The notes: generated from the sequence alone by a model not told the origin. DNA of 61,690 nucleotides from Alteromonadaceae bacterium (GCA_014872785.1 WKFJ01000005.1:1-61690); one strand, 5' to 3'; shown: positions 36,886-45,801, counted from the first letter of the stretch. A program made the numbers and translations.

Positions 36886-37984
36886 GTTTGAAACTCCAAT
36901 TCTTAAGTGAGTTGTTTACTGCTACTTCTACGTCTAGGGCTTGGTTGCCTGAATTAAGTAAAGTTGATTCTTCGATGGCTTCGACTAATTCGACTTTGTC
37001 GAACTGCTTGGCGTGAAACTGATATTCTTCTGGAATACCTGCTTGGTCACACCACTGCCAGCATTTGCGGTGATAATTAAGCGCTACGGTTGGTACACCT
37101 GCTAGGTAAGCGAAAATATTGCCGTGCAAACGCATGCTAACCACCGATTTAAAGCTCGAGATTTTGTTAATTACCTGCAAAGGGTTGCTGTTGTAAGGGA
37201 TAACTTCTAATGGAACTCTGCCAGCTAATTTTTCGCTAAGCGCCGTGCTTAGCTGCCAATCGCCGTACAAGTCATGTCCATTCATGTCCATAACACTGAT
37301 AGGTTGTCCCGTGTTTTTATGCACCGCTTCAATCACTTGCGCCATGTTGCTTACGCGTTTTGCCTCGTTCATTGAATCGGTCATACCAAATGCATTAAGT
37401 GCTAATGGGCATAAGTTAAATAAGATGCCTTCGCGCTTTTGAGCGGTTTTGAACTCTGGGTGCCATGACAGTAGTGGAGCCAAATCAAAGCTGTTGTGAA
37501 GGTTTGCGTTAGGCGCAATTTTCAAGGCAAGTTCATAGCTTTGCTGGTCACGAAGGCCTACAAAGCCACATTCGTTTAAAAACTTAGCGCAACTGTTTTG
37601 CGCACGTTTGTTCTCGAACGGACCGATACCGATGCCAATCGCCATGCTTTTGGACTTACTCGATAACTTCATCAAATGGCGCTTCATTTCAATGTCTTTT
37701 TCAGTGTGAAGCACTGAGCCGCCACCGAAGATCAAGCGATTGCTTTGCGTGGCTGCCAAGTAGTGTTTTGCTCTGTGCTGTCCTCTGAACTGAGGCGGAG
37801 TAGGTAATAAGTTTTTTGTCCATTCGACGCCTAAATCTGGCGTATGTTCACTGCAAGCAACCTTGACGCGGTTAAGTCCCAACAATTTTTGTGCGCCCCA
37901 AATAGACGCCAACATCAATGCATCGTCGCCGCTATTGCGCATGCCGTAGTAGCCAACAATATATGCGTCATACCGCTTAAACAT
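36824..37984 (-). CDS. Polysaccharide pyruvyltransferase family protein
   Basis: 386 residues. Family hallmarks: IVGYYGMRNSGDDALMLASIWGAQKL near the N-terminus, RLIFGGGSVLH, GIGIGPF, and the C-terminal SMRLHGNIFAYLAGVPTVALNYHRKC. Members add pyruvate ketals from phosphoenolpyruvate to sugars of exopolysaccharides, giving negative charge. GAGGAG precedes the ATG. First gene of a three-gene operon (with the GT2 genes at 35935 and 35075), driven by the sigma-54 promoter at 38050-38066. Confidence 0.9.
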   Translation of the reverse strand: MFKRYDAYIVGYYGMRNSGDDALMLASIWGAQKLLGLNRVKVACSEHTPDLGVEWTKNLLPTPPQFRGQHRAKHYLAATQSNRLIFGGGSVLHTEKDIEMKRHLMKLSSKSKSMAIGIGIGPFENKRAQNSCAKFLNECGFVGLRDQQSYELALKIAPNANLHNSFDLAPLLSWHPEFKTAQKREGILFNLCPLALNAFGMTDSMNEAKRVSNMAQVIEAVHKNTGQPISVMDMNGHDLYGDWQLSTALSEKLAGRVPLEVIPYNSNPLQVINKISSFKSVVSMRLHGNIFAYLAGVPTVALNYHRKCWQWCDQAGIPEEYQFHAKQFDKVELVEAIEESTLLNSGNQALDVEVAVNNSLKNWSFKHEEHRIFSRNPFVQQRKAHC

Positions 37985-38049
37985 ATTTCGCTCCTCAAAA
38001 ATACTAAAAGTTGAAAGGTGGTGAACCTTGAGTTCGTATGACTTACTAG

Positions 38050-38066
38050 AGCAGGAGCTGTGCCAA
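38050..38066 (-). promoter_or_regulatory. Sigma-54 promoter of the pyruvyltransferase operon
   Basis: On the minus strand: TTGGCACAGCTCCTGCT, with -24 GG and -12 GC at the exact 10-bp separation of the TTGGCAC-N5-TTGCW consensus. It lies 66-82 bp upstream of the operon start. Nearly the same sequence precedes two other EPS operons. Confidence 0.85.
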
Positions 38067-38116
38067 TTTTTATCTCATTGAAATTAAAGGAAAATTTTAA
38101 AATGAGTGAATTAGGC

Positions 38117-38176
38117 TTTGCATTTTGAAAGAGTTGAATTTTGCAAAATGCGAGCGCTTTTCGAATTGCAATTGTG
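38117..38176. promoter_or_regulatory. Upstream activator sites of the pyruvyltransferase operon
   Basis: TTTGCATTTTGAAA (38117-38130) and the perfect palindrome ATTTTGCAAAAT (38138-38149), with a weaker TTTTCGAATTGCAATTG at 38158-38174. They lie 50-110 bp upstream of the sigma-54 promoter, the usual place for an enhancer-binding protein. Confidence 0.65.
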
Positions 38177-38240
38177 AAAAAAGTCCATTTTTGATTGATT
38201 TAATGACTATTAAATGAAGTTCATTAATGATGTTTGGACA

Positions 38241-38266
38241 AAAAAAGGCGACTCGAAGAGCCGCCA
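38241..38266 (-). terminator. Terminator of the acyltransferase gene
   Basis: On the minus strand GGCGGCTC-TTC-GAGTCGCC (one G-U pair) is followed by seven U residues. It lies 48 bp after the acyltransferase stop. Confidence 0.85.
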
Positions 38267-38314
38267 ACATCCTAGGTCATGGATTTGGAGAAGAACTAGA
38301 CGAACACGATCTGA

Positions 38315-39424
38315 TTACTGAGCCATAGCGATTTTGTTTGGGGGACGACGTCCCGTTTTTGCCTTAACGCTGGATTTTGTTTGCACCCCATTCAACAAGA
38401 GTTTAGCGGTAGCTGATTTTTCCACCACCAGTAAGTGGAAAAGTAATGATGCTGCGAACACAGAGACGATGAGCAATAAATATTCGGTCATCGCGCCCAA
38501 ACTAACGCTGTCAAAGAAAGCCACATAAAACAAAATTATCAACGGTTGATGCAGCAGGTAAATGGTATAACTCGCATCAGAAAACAGTTTTATGACACGT
38601 GACTCTCTGTCGCCAATGAAGTTAAGGAACGAGAATGCACATACCATTAGCGGAAAATGAGATACCTGTTTAATGAAATCGATTTGCGCCAAAGTCAGTC
38701 CAACATCTATTTTGGCAACGCCTTGCATTACTGCATAGGCGGCTAAGAAGAACGGCAATTTTTTAATAGAAATGAGACTGTAGAAGTGGTTCTTAGCAGC
38801 ATAAGCCACAACGCCCATCAAGAAAAAGGGATAGAAATAGAATAGATACCCAAAATTAATGAACAAGACCGTAGACCAGCCGAAATGTTTGGCTGCGGCA
38901 TTGCCAATGAGTGCGACGGTAATTAACCCGCCGATCGCTATATAAAATTGGGCTGAGGATAATCTTTGTGCCTTCTTAGCAATCAACTTGGAGACTGGAA
39001 TAGACACCATAAAGTACACGATTAAATTACCTAAGAACCATAAGTGCCCAAGCCACTTGCCATTAATAAAATAATTTACGCCCCAGTCGTACGTCCTGTT
39101 ATCACTCAGATGATTCATCATTACGTTAAGCGTTAGGCCAATCACTAGCATGGGTATAAGCGCTCTGACCAGTCTGTCTTTGAGAAAACTATCTCTTCCT
39201 TTGCTTAGAATCAGCAAATAGAAAAAGCCCGACACCAAATAAAATGCTTCCATCCGGAAGTGATGAATAAAATTGGCTATAAACTTAATAATCGACATAG
39301 TTTCATCTGATACAACCCGCCAGTCTTGACCTGAGCCGTAAATAAGACCGCAGTGGAAGAATAATCCCAATGTCATTAAAACGGCTCGGCAAAAATCTAA
39401 GCCGTGGAACCTATCTTTATTCAT
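38315..39424 (-). CDS. Membrane acyltransferase (acyltransferase 3 / OafA-like)
   Basis: 369 residues with about ten hydrophobic helices. The opening RFHGLDFCRAVLMTLGLFFHCGLI carries the conserved His of the acyltransferase-3 family, and MEAFYLVSGFF follows. Expected to O-acetylate or succinylate sugars of the exopolysaccharide in the membrane. An in-frame ATG further upstream (39508) is rejected: a sigma-54 promoter occupies 39492-39508, so transcription should start near 39480, and GGGGAAG sits just before the ATG at 39424. Confidence 0.88.
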   Translation of the reverse strand: MNKDRFHGLDFCRAVLMTLGLFFHCGLIYGSGQDWRVVSDETMSIIKFIANFIHHFRMEAFYLVSGFFYLLILSKGRDSFLKDRLVRALIPMLVIGLTLNVMMNHLSDNRTYDWGVNYFINGKWLGHLWFLGNLIVYFMVSIPVSKLIAKKAQRLSSAQFYIAIGGLITVALIGNAAAKHFGWSTVLFINFGYLFYFYPFFLMGVVAYAAKNHFYSLISIKKLPFFLAAYAVMQGVAKIDVGLTLAQIDFIKQVSHFPLMVCAFSFLNFIGDRESRVIKLFSDASYTIYLLHQPLIILFYVAFFDSVSLGAMTEYLLLIVSVFAASLLFHLLVVEKSATAKLLLNGVQTKSSVKAKTGRRPPNKIAMAQ

Positions 39425-39491
39425 CTTACTTCCCCTATTTATAGTTTCCTGAAACGGTCTTCCTGTAGAAGGCCGAACCATATGAAGGGGA

Positions 39492-39508
39492 AGCATAAAC
39501 TGAGCCAA
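39492..39508 (-). promoter_or_regulatory. Sigma-54 promoter of the acyltransferase gene
   Basis: Minus strand TTGGCTCAGTTTATGCT: -24 GG and -12 GC at exact spacing. The predicted start point is about 55 bp upstream of ATG 39424. It decides the start codon of the gene. Confidence 0.75.
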
Positions 39509-39558
39509 AAGCTAAGTGATTGTTTTTAAATAATAAAATATTGGTGGGGCGTGTGTGG

Positions 39559-39595
39559 TCGCAAATTGCTCAGCTGTTTTTCGCAAATTGAAAAA
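39559..39595. promoter_or_regulatory. Upstream activator-like sites of the acyltransferase gene
   Basis: TCGCAAATTGC (39559-39569) and TTTTTCGCAAATTGAAAAA (39577-39595) resemble the EPS upstream sites but with CGCAAATTG in place of TGCAAAATG. They lie 50-90 bp before the sigma-54 promoter. Confidence 0.5.
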
Positions 39596-39627
39596 GCAAC
39601 TTTCAAAAACAAAAATGATTATTAAGC

Positions 39628-40899
39628 CTATCCAGACTTTGCATGGTTGGGGTTGGCTGGATTCAACGCCATTCCAATGATCAGCAGTGCTGGCCAATAA
39701 AGGTAAGACAAGATCTCTAAATTCTCGAAGAAGCTGTAGCAGACAAAAACTGCCATCATACACAAGGCGCAGTGAGCTAATTTACTGGTTTGGCTTTGCC
39801 AAAAAAGGTAAACGATGGTGACAAACATGGGGATAGCAAGAGCCAACAAGCCGGTTAGTCCTTTAACAAATAATAATCCGTACCAAGAGTGATGGCTGCC
39901 GATAGGCATACCTTCTACCAGTTTTGGTCCTCGCTCGACTATGCCATGTCCAAACCAATAGGCCTCGGCTTGCCATCGTTGCCAGGCGATATTCTCAAGT
40001 GCCGCTCTTACCCTAGTTGACGCGGGACGAGCTTGTTTGATTTGTTCGTAACTATCCATCACGAATTCGTAAACTGGCATCCCCAATATCAATAAGGCAG
40101 GTATCAGAATTCCTGCGGTCAATAGAAACCAAGGCTCTTTAAACTTGTCGGCCAACAGTACCATGGGGAACAACATCACGAAGATAACCCAACCGGCACG
40201 GGATTGAGACAGCAGTACCATCACTGCACAGCCAAACACGCCCCATTTGCGAAATTTTGGATCTTTTTCATGCAGACACATTACTAATCCAAGGCAAGCA
40301 AGCAGACCGGCAGCGGGTGCCCAAGGACCGTAGAACTGCCAACGACCACCACCGGTTTCCGGGTTAAGACCATAAAGAGACACAGTGAAGAAACTGGGGC
40401 CAGGGCCGCCAATAAACTGCAATGGTGAGACATAAATATCACCAGGGATACGGACGACGTAGGCGAATAGGGTAATGATGCTAAATATAAGTGTGTGCTT
40501 ACTTAAAATACAAACAGCTCTAATAATGGTTTCGTAGCGGATTGGAGCAACAGCACCTAAAAACATAAACAATGCCATTAGCGCCCAACCTTTAGCCCAA
40601 CCGATACTGGATTTGATGGTTTTGGCGGTGCCTAATCCCCAATCGGCGTGCCCAATCCAAAGGATAACCAGCATGGCGAACATAGAGATGATCCAAAGCC
40701 AGACAACTGCTGGCACAAAATCAGTTTTGCGTTTGCCTTCGATGAACCATCTGGTGAGGAGAATACCAAGGAGTAACCAACCAAGAACGCATCCGACCAG
40801 GTACAAACTACCCAAAAGATAGATAGGGTAGGTACCGGTCAGAGTCGTGAAGACTATCCTTTCTTCAAGATAAGATTGATGATTGATTTGCGTTGCCAT
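39628..40899 (-). CDS. O-antigen ligase / Wzy-like polymerase
   Basis: 423 residues with about 10-12 hydrophobic helices and a long periplasmic loop (about 265-345, with TRVRAALENIAWQRWQAEAYWFGHG and HHSWYGLLFVKG). The Wzy_C/RfaL-type pattern is visible around the SRAGWVIFVM helix and the H-S-W-Y-x-L-L-x-K-G motif. It would polymerise repeat units (or ligate glycan) at the periplasmic face. It starts 46 bp inside the 3' end of the co-polymerase gene (40854), so it is third in the operon started by the export lipoprotein gene. Confidence 0.87.
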   Translation of the reverse strand: MATQINHQSYLEERIVFTTLTGTYPIYLLGSLYLVGCVLGWLLLGILLTRWFIEGKRKTDFVPAVVWLWIISMFAMLVILWIGHADWGLGTAKTIKSSIGWAKGWALMALFMFLGAVAPIRYETIIRAVCILSKHTLIFSIITLFAYVVRIPGDIYVSPLQFIGGPGPSFFTVSLYGLNPETGGGRWQFYGPWAPAAGLLACLGLVMCLHEKDPKFRKWGVFGCAVMVLLSQSRAGWVIFVMLFPMVLLADKFKEPWFLLTAGILIPALLILGMPVYEFVMDSYEQIKQARPASTRVRAALENIAWQRWQAEAYWFGHGIVERGPKLVEGMPIGSHHSWYGLLFVKGLTGLLALAIPMFVTIVYLFWQSQTSKLAHCALCMMAVFVCYSFFENLEILSYLYWPALLIIGMALNPANPNHAKSG

Positions 40900-42260
40900 A
40901 AAACTACCAATGCAAAGGTAATGAAGAACATTCCAGCAAAACCAGCAGCGATAGCGATGACCGGGTTAGGTGAAGATTGCTTCACCGCAAATGAAGGGGT
41001 TGCCAACATTTGGATAACAGGGTAAGACGCAAATACATCCGCTTTGTTTGCTTCTAGTCTACCAGCAGCAGAAGTAAAGATCGCCTCTGCCATATCAAAT
41101 TCTCTTTGCAGTCTATCAAGCTCGGCAACTTCACGTGAATACACCTTTAGTTGGTCTTGCATGTGTAAAGACGCACGTTGTAATTCAGTGTATCTCGCTG
41201 ACTGACCTTCTTTGCGCGCAAATGCACTTATTAAATCAGCAAATAACTGTGCGCGTTTTGGGTTGTTATCTAAGTTAAATGAAGTAAAGAAGGCAGACAC
41301 ATCTGCTCCTGTGACTTCTTGACCGCGAGAAATCAAAGACGCTTTGGCGATTTTTACGCGCTCTTGTTCAGCAATCACCTTTGGATGACCTTCGCCCCAG
41401 CGAGACTGGTACTCAGATAAGATACCTGACGCTGTGTTTAGTTCTTGGTAGTAACTTCTAAATTCTGGGTCAGATTGTAAAATCAAAGCTTTACCTGCAA
41501 GTGCTGGAGATACATTCAACGATATGCTTAGCTGCTGAATAAAGTCTTCGGTTTCTGATAACTCAGATTGGATGTACATTTTTTTCTCATTTACTGATGC
41601 CAAACTGCCTACCAACTTGTCCATTTGGTCACTGCTAACCAAAATTGAACGCTGTTGAAAGTCAACAATATTGGCACGTGCAAAGTTGGAACGTTCACGA
41701 TACTGCGCCAATACATTGCGGATACTGTCATCACGACGCGCTACTTCATCGGCACGCAAGTTATCTAGCTCCGCTTGCAGTGCTTCATACAATGCCCACG
41801 CTTTCATCTGAGCTTCATCGGCAGACTTACCAGTAATGGTGATATTCAAAATAGACGTCTGCTCAGTTAATTTTACTTTTGGCTTACCAAACTTAGGTGT
41901 TTCTAGCCCCATCGCTTCCGCTGCACGGTCAAGTACGCTGCGGCTTGATAACATTTCTTTGTAGTTAACACGCGGGTTAAAACCTGCGCCGAACGGCGTA
42001 CCTGTTTGAGATACGACTTGTCCCACTTCACTTAGGCTTACATTACTGGTGTTGCCTGTACCGGGTAGGACTAAATCCATCTCACTCTTAAAGGTGGGAG
42101 ACTTACCTAAGTACAATAAAATTAAGATGAAAATAAATCCGTATGCCATTAAACCTGTGGTCATATATGGCCACTTAAGGATGCGGTATACCCAGCCCCG
42201 GAATTTGTCGTAGCGACTTGGGATAATCAATGGGTAGCGCAATTCGTTATGACTTTCCAT
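40854..42260 (-). CDS. Polysaccharide co-polymerase / chain-length determinant (Wzz-like, no kinase)
   Basis: 468 residues. TM1 at about 34-52 and TM2 at about 432-455 flank a large periplasmic region with long coiled-coil helices (about 180-410), including ESxxTEDFIQQL, WGEGHPKVIAEQERV and LDRLQREFDMAEAIFTSAAGRLEA. The Wzz N-terminal strand region and a short cytoplasmic tail are present, but there is no BY-kinase domain and no Walker motifs. This is the layout of kinase-less PCP-2-like proteins, and no separate tyrosine kinase gene is seen in the window. It should control chain length and bridge to the Wza-like protein encoded 27 bp upstream. Confidence 0.88.
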   Translation of the reverse strand: MESHNELRYPLIIPSRYDKFRGWVYRILKWPYMTTGLMAYGFIFILILLYLGKSPTFKSEMDLVLPGTGNTSNVSLSEVGQVVSQTGTPFGAGFNPRVNYKEMLSSRSVLDRAAEAMGLETPKFGKPKVKLTEQTSILNITITGKSADEAQMKAWALYEALQAELDNLRADEVARRDDSIRNVLAQYRERSNFARANIVDFQQRSILVSSDQMDKLVGSLASVNEKKMYIQSELSETEDFIQQLSISLNVSPALAGKALILQSDPEFRSYYQELNTASGILSEYQSRWGEGHPKVIAEQERVKIAKASLISRGQEVTGADVSAFFTSFNLDNNPKRAQLFADLISAFARKEGQSARYTELQRASLHMQDQLKVYSREVAELDRLQREFDMAEAIFTSAAGRLEANKADVFASYPVIQMLATPSFAVKQSSPNPVIAIAAGFAGMFFITFALVVLWQRKSIINLILKKG

Positions 42261-42287
42261 GACGTTTCTCCGTAATTCTCTAACTGG

Positions 42288-43559
42288 TTAAAGGATCTTA
42301 AATGGTGCAACTATTTGTGTTATCGCGCTGGCAACATCACGTAAGTTGGTTACTGCCGAGTCGTAGCATGCAATAGCGTCGCTTGGCATCAAATAAGGGT
42401 TCACTGCTTCTCTAGAAGCATAGCGCATTAAATGTTCAACTGAGCGCTCAATGACTTGCGTTTCTCCGGTAATTGGATGCTTGCTTGCAAGCAATACCAT
42501 ACGTGGTGCATTCGTCCACTGCATACCGCCGATACAGTTGGCGGAAACCGCTGCTTGCAACAAACGCGTTCCGTAAGGAATGTTTGAGGAGTAGCGACCC
42601 ACACCAGCAGGCGAATTACTTTTGGCACTGTCAGTAAGGTTTGACATGAAAATTCTGAAACCCTTCGGCGTGATCTGGCTCGGTCTGACTAAGTGATGTT
42701 GGAAACAGCCTGTGCTTGGTACGATGATCCTATCACCTGAGATTAAAGGGTAGTCTAGTACCTGATCTCCCGTCAAAATACCGGTCATATCAACTTCAAC
42801 TTGCCAACCTTGACGAATCAAAACAACTTGATCAATTTTAGCGTCGGGTCTAACACCTGATGCGGCACGCACGGCTTCTGAAAGTAAACGTTTCGGAGCG
42901 AAGTCACCCACGGCATCCAATACATCGCCTGAGATACTGCGCGCACTTTTGTTATTTATTAGCACACGTCCTGGTTGGAAAACCGCGCCGCTTACACTGA
43001 CTTCGATACCTGCCCAGTGCAATACCTGAAGGGTTACCTTAGCGGTTGAAGGTTTGAAAATATTGGCTTTTATTAAACCTAACTCTACGCGCTCAGCAAC
43101 TTGAAACACTGGAATACCTGATGCAGCGATAGGGTCTAGCAAAGGAAAATTGATGAAACCATTTGGATCAACGACGTAGCGGCCATTGAAGCCTTCACCG
43201 TTTTCTATGGTTAATTCCACCATATCACCCGGGCTTAGCGGCACTGCTAACTTTTTAGTGTCTGTTTTTAAATCTTGGATTGGGATCACGTTTGAGTTTA
43301 ACGCTAATGGACGATCTACACGGTAGTGCAGCGGTGCCGCAAAGTCTTGACGGTCAGCACATTCTAACTCAGTTGCAAAGACGTACTTCGGTGCGCTGCC
43401 TTGCTCGAAATGGGTGCCATTATTACCAGGTTGACCGTAAAAAGGATGCGGTACATTATCCGGTGAGGACAAACTATGATGTTGCGCACAACCCATCGCC
43501 GCTACGCCACACGCGATGATAACGGCTTTCTTAAGTGTGTTTAGTGAATTACCTAGCAT
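42288..43559 (-). CDS. Wza-like outer-membrane polysaccharide export lipoprotein
   Basis: 423 residues. Signal peptide with lipobox AAMGC near residue 24. The poly-export domain is evident: LSPGDMVELTIENGEGFNGRYVVDPNGFINFPLLDPIAASGIPVFQVAERVE, typical of Wza/KpsD. SLBB-like domains follow (IEVSVSGAVFQPGRVLI, GDRIIVPSTGCFQ). It would form the outer-membrane exit channel. First gene of the operon export protein - co-polymerase - polymerase, driven by the sigma-54 promoter at 43608-43624. Confidence 0.92.
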   Translation of the reverse strand: MLGNSLNTLKKAVIIACGVAAMGCAQHHSLSSPDNVPHPFYGQPGNNGTHFEQGSAPKYVFATELECADRQDFAAPLHYRVDRPLALNSNVIPIQDLKTDTKKLAVPLSPGDMVELTIENGEGFNGRYVVDPNGFINFPLLDPIAASGIPVFQVAERVELGLIKANIFKPSTAKVTLQVLHWAGIEVSVSGAVFQPGRVLINNKSARSISGDVLDAVGDFAPKRLLSEAVRAASGVRPDAKIDQVVLIRQGWQVEVDMTGILTGDQVLDYPLISGDRIIVPSTGCFQHHLVRPSQITPKGFRIFMSNLTDSAKSNSPAGVGRYSSNIPYGTRLLQAAVSANCIGGMQWTNAPRMVLLASKHPITGETQVIERSVEHLMRYASREAVNPYLMPSDAIACYDSAVTNLRDVASAITQIVAPFKIL

Positions 43560-43607
43560 AGTTAGCTCCGTAACAATAAATGATTAAAATTGGATATAAC
43601 AAGGTTT

Positions 43608-43624
43608 AGCGGGAACCGTGCCAA
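43608..43624 (-). promoter_or_regulatory. Sigma-54 promoter of the export operon
   Basis: Minus strand TTGGCACGGTTCCCGCT, with -24 TTGGCACG and -12 GC in exact spacing, 49-65 bp upstream of the Wza-like start. Confidence 0.88.
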
Positions 43625-43671
43625 TTCGTAAGTTGTTGAATTAATTGGTTTTATTGTTTTTGGGATGAGCG

Positions 43672-43716
43672 CTTTTTGCAAAATGAAAGGGGAATAAATT
43701 CGCATTTTGAAAATGC
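43672..43716. promoter_or_regulatory. Upstream activator sites of the export operon
   Basis: CTTTTTGCAAAATGA (43672-43686) and the perfect palindrome GCATTTT-G-AAAATGC (43702-43716). They lie between the terminator of the preceding operon and the sigma-54 promoter, 48-92 bp upstream of the latter. Confidence 0.7.
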
Positions 43717-43723
43717 AAAAACG

Positions 43724-43752
43724 AAAAAAGCCAGTGAATGACTGGCTTTTTA
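43724..43752 (-). terminator. Terminator of the sugar-transferase operon
   Basis: AGCCAGT (43729-43735) / ACTGGCT (43741-43747) stem with a 5-base loop, flanked by A6 and T runs. On the minus strand six U residues follow. It lies about 55 bp past the stop at 43805. Confidence 0.85.
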
Positions 43753-43804
43753 TGAGAAGAGCGGGGAACAAATGGCTCTTTCTAAACGCTAGAGGTGTCT
43801 AATT

Positions 43805-44479
43805 TTAGTAGGCGCCTTTTGCTCCTAGTACTGCTGGAACTGTTGCTATTAGAATTTTAATGTCGTTAACAAAAGACTGCTGCTTGATGTAACGCTTGTC
43901 TAGCTCTAACTGCTCATCAAAAGTGGTGTCTGCACGACCTGATACTTGCCATAGACCTGTGATACCCGGCTTGCTGTAAAGGCGAGGTAAAATATTACGG
44001 TCGTACTCATTATATTCTGACACTAAATGTGGACGAGGACCAATAAGCGCCATGTCACCTTTTACAACATTCCATAGCTGTGGTAATTCATCTATAGAGT
44101 ATTTGCGAATGAACTTACCGATAATTGTGATGCGAGGGTCGTTGTAGTACTTCTTGCACACGCCTTTACGATCACTCTCTGAAGCTTCCGGTTCACGAAA
44201 CTTGGGATCTTCTTTCACATACATAGAGCGCATTTTGTAACACTGAAAGCGACGACCGAATTCACCTACACGTGTTTGTTGAAAAAGCACAGGGCCTTGG
44301 CTCTCTAATTTAATCAGTGAAGCCACAAGCAATAAAAGTGGGCTCAACATAACAAGACCAATAAGTGTCACTGAACGTTGTAACCACATTGGTAGGCCTT
44401 TGTGAGCAAAACCAGTCTGGGCTTTTTGTTGCTGCTGATTAACGAAAAATAATTTGTTGGTTAAGGTAAATGACATCAT
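43805..44479 (-). CDS. Initiating undecaprenyl-phosphate sugar phosphotransferase
   Basis: 224 residues, monotopic PGT domain (WcaJ C-terminal / PglC-like). One re-entrant membrane helix (about 35-58, VTLIGLVMLSPLLLLVASLI), the KLESQGPVLFQQTRVGEFGRRFQCYKMRSM signature, the catalytic Asp-Glu dyad in SIDELPQLWNVVKGDM, and GPRPHLVSEY with PGITGLWQVSGR. It transfers a sugar-1-phosphate to undecaprenyl phosphate, the first step of repeat-unit assembly. Second gene of the operon after the WecG-type fusion (44493); the gap is 13 bp and AGGGGAA gives a good ribosome site. Confidence 0.94.
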   Translation of the reverse strand: MMSFTLTNKLFFVNQQQQKAQTGFAHKGLPMWLQRSVTLIGLVMLSPLLLLVASLIKLESQGPVLFQQTRVGEFGRRFQCYKMRSMYVKEDPKFREPEASESDRKGVCKKYYNDPRITIIGKFIRKYSIDELPQLWNVVKGDMALIGPRPHLVSEYNEYDRNILPRLYSKPGITGLWQVSGRADTTFDEQLELDKRYIKQQSFVNDIKILIATVPAVLGAKGAY

Positions 44480-44492
44480 GGTTGTTCCCCTA

Positions 44493-45749
44493 TTAATGTG
44501 CTTGTTTCAATAAAAAAGTTCTGATTAAAAATTCTGGTGTACCTACAACATAGCGATGAAACTTAGTCATAGGCTCTTGCATTAAGCGCCAAATCCACTC
44601 TAAACCCATCTCGCGCATCCACAGTGGGGCACGGGCGATGGCATCTGCGTAATAATCGAATAGTCCACCCACCGCCAACACTGAAGAGCAAGTAAGTGAG
44701 GCTTGATTGTTCACGCACCATTTTTCTTGATGCGGTGAACCTAGTGCCACTAACACGATGTCTGCGCCACTCTCATTGATGTGTTCGACTATCTCTTCGC
44801 TATTGTCATGGTCGAAATAACCGTGCTGTGCGCCAACAATGCGCAGGCCTGGATATTTTTTGGTTAGTTTACTCGCGGCTATATCTGCTATGCCTGGTTT
44901 GGCACCCAAGAAATACAGACTCTTGTTGTTCTTAACACATGCTTTGCACAACTGCGGTAGCATATCGGTACCATTAATATTGTCGTTCAACTCAAAACCA
45001 GCATGTTTTGCTGCTAAACGCATACCTGAGCCATCAGCGAATAACTGGTTAGCTTTCTCTAAGTTGCCGCGCATGCTTTCTTCGCGGTACAAAAGATTAA
45101 TTGAGTTAGCATTAACGAAAAAACCTAATTCAGGTGACGTGTGCTTGCGTTCGGTAACCGCCCACTTGAGGGCTTCACTCATTGTGATGTTATTAATCGC
45201 TAAATTAAAAATCGTTAAACGCTTTTTGTTTATTAGTTGATTGCTTGAACTGAAGAATGCCGTGTTGAACATGAACTTGCTTACAAGAGACAAGTATTGC
45301 GGCAGAGTTTGTGAGCACTGTGCCTCAACTTGCTCTTTCACTGACATTTCTGCTAAACCAATAACGTCGTGTAATTGGCTTACGCTGTATAAGCCAGGAC
45401 GAACGTTGTATTTTCGCGTCATGAATGCCTGATCATGCGGCTCCAACATGTGTGTCATAGGCACACCGCACAACGCTATATCACCTTTTAAGACGTTCAA
45501 AACCTTCGCTGAATTTTTTAGTAGGCCTTTTGTGAATGTTTGGAACTGCACGCGTCGACCAAAAGCGTCTATCTTAGTAGTGGTTTTTGTTACTGGGTTA
45601 CCACTTACAACAGCAGCAGCGGCATTGATTAACCAAATAGGCGCCATCGCTGTGGCAGCTAGTGAAGACAATACAACATCAGTAGCTCTGAAGTCTGCGT
45701 TGCTTTTTATGCCACCTGTGTTTGTTTGATTGGCATATTGGTTAAACAT
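44493..45749 (-). CDS. WecG/TagA/CpsF glycosyltransferase fused to a degenerate sugar-transferase domain
   Basis: 418 residues. C-terminal half (about 185-418) is a WecG/TagA/CpsF glycosyltransferase: FFVNANSINLLYREE, FADGSGMRLAAKHAG, ALGSPHQEKW, GGLFDYYA and the RAPLWMREMGLEWIWRL motif. The N-terminal ~165 residues follow the PGT fold of the next gene piece by piece: DVVLSSLAATAMAPIWLI helix, GNPVTKTTTKIDAFGRRVQF, VLNVLKGDIALCGVP and YNVRPGLYSVSQLHDVIG. But the catalytic Asp-Glu of SIDELPQ is replaced by LLKNSAK. So I infer an inactive transferase domain used for scaffolding. AGGAG precedes the ATG; sigma-54 promoter at 45785-45801. Confidence 0.87.
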   Translation of the reverse strand: MFNQYANQTNTGGIKSNADFRATDVVLSSLAATAMAPIWLINAAAAVVSGNPVTKTTTKIDAFGRRVQFQTFTKGLLKNSAKVLNVLKGDIALCGVPMTHMLEPHDQAFMTRKYNVRPGLYSVSQLHDVIGLAEMSVKEQVEAQCSQTLPQYLSLVSKFMFNTAFFSSSNQLINKKRLTIFNLAINNITMSEALKWAVTERKHTSPELGFFVNANSINLLYREESMRGNLEKANQLFADGSGMRLAAKHAGFELNDNINGTDMLPQLCKACVKNNKSLYFLGAKPGIADIAASKLTKKYPGLRIVGAQHGYFDHDNSEEIVEHINESGADIVLVALGSPHQEKWCVNNQASLTCSSVLAVGGLFDYYADAIARAPLWMREMGLEWIWRLMQEPMTKFHRYVVGTPEFLIRTFLLKQAH

Positions 45750-45784
45750 GGTTTGCTCCTGTAAATCGTTTCTATGATTACTAG

Positions 45785-45801
45785 AGCGGGAACTGTGCCA
45801 A
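45785..45801 (-). promoter_or_regulatory. Sigma-54 promoter of the sugar-transferase operon
   Basis: Minus strand TTGGCACAGTTCCCGCT: consensus -24 and a -12 GC at exact spacing, 36-52 bp upstream of the start at 45749. Nearly identical to the promoters at 38050 and 43608. Confidence 0.88.
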
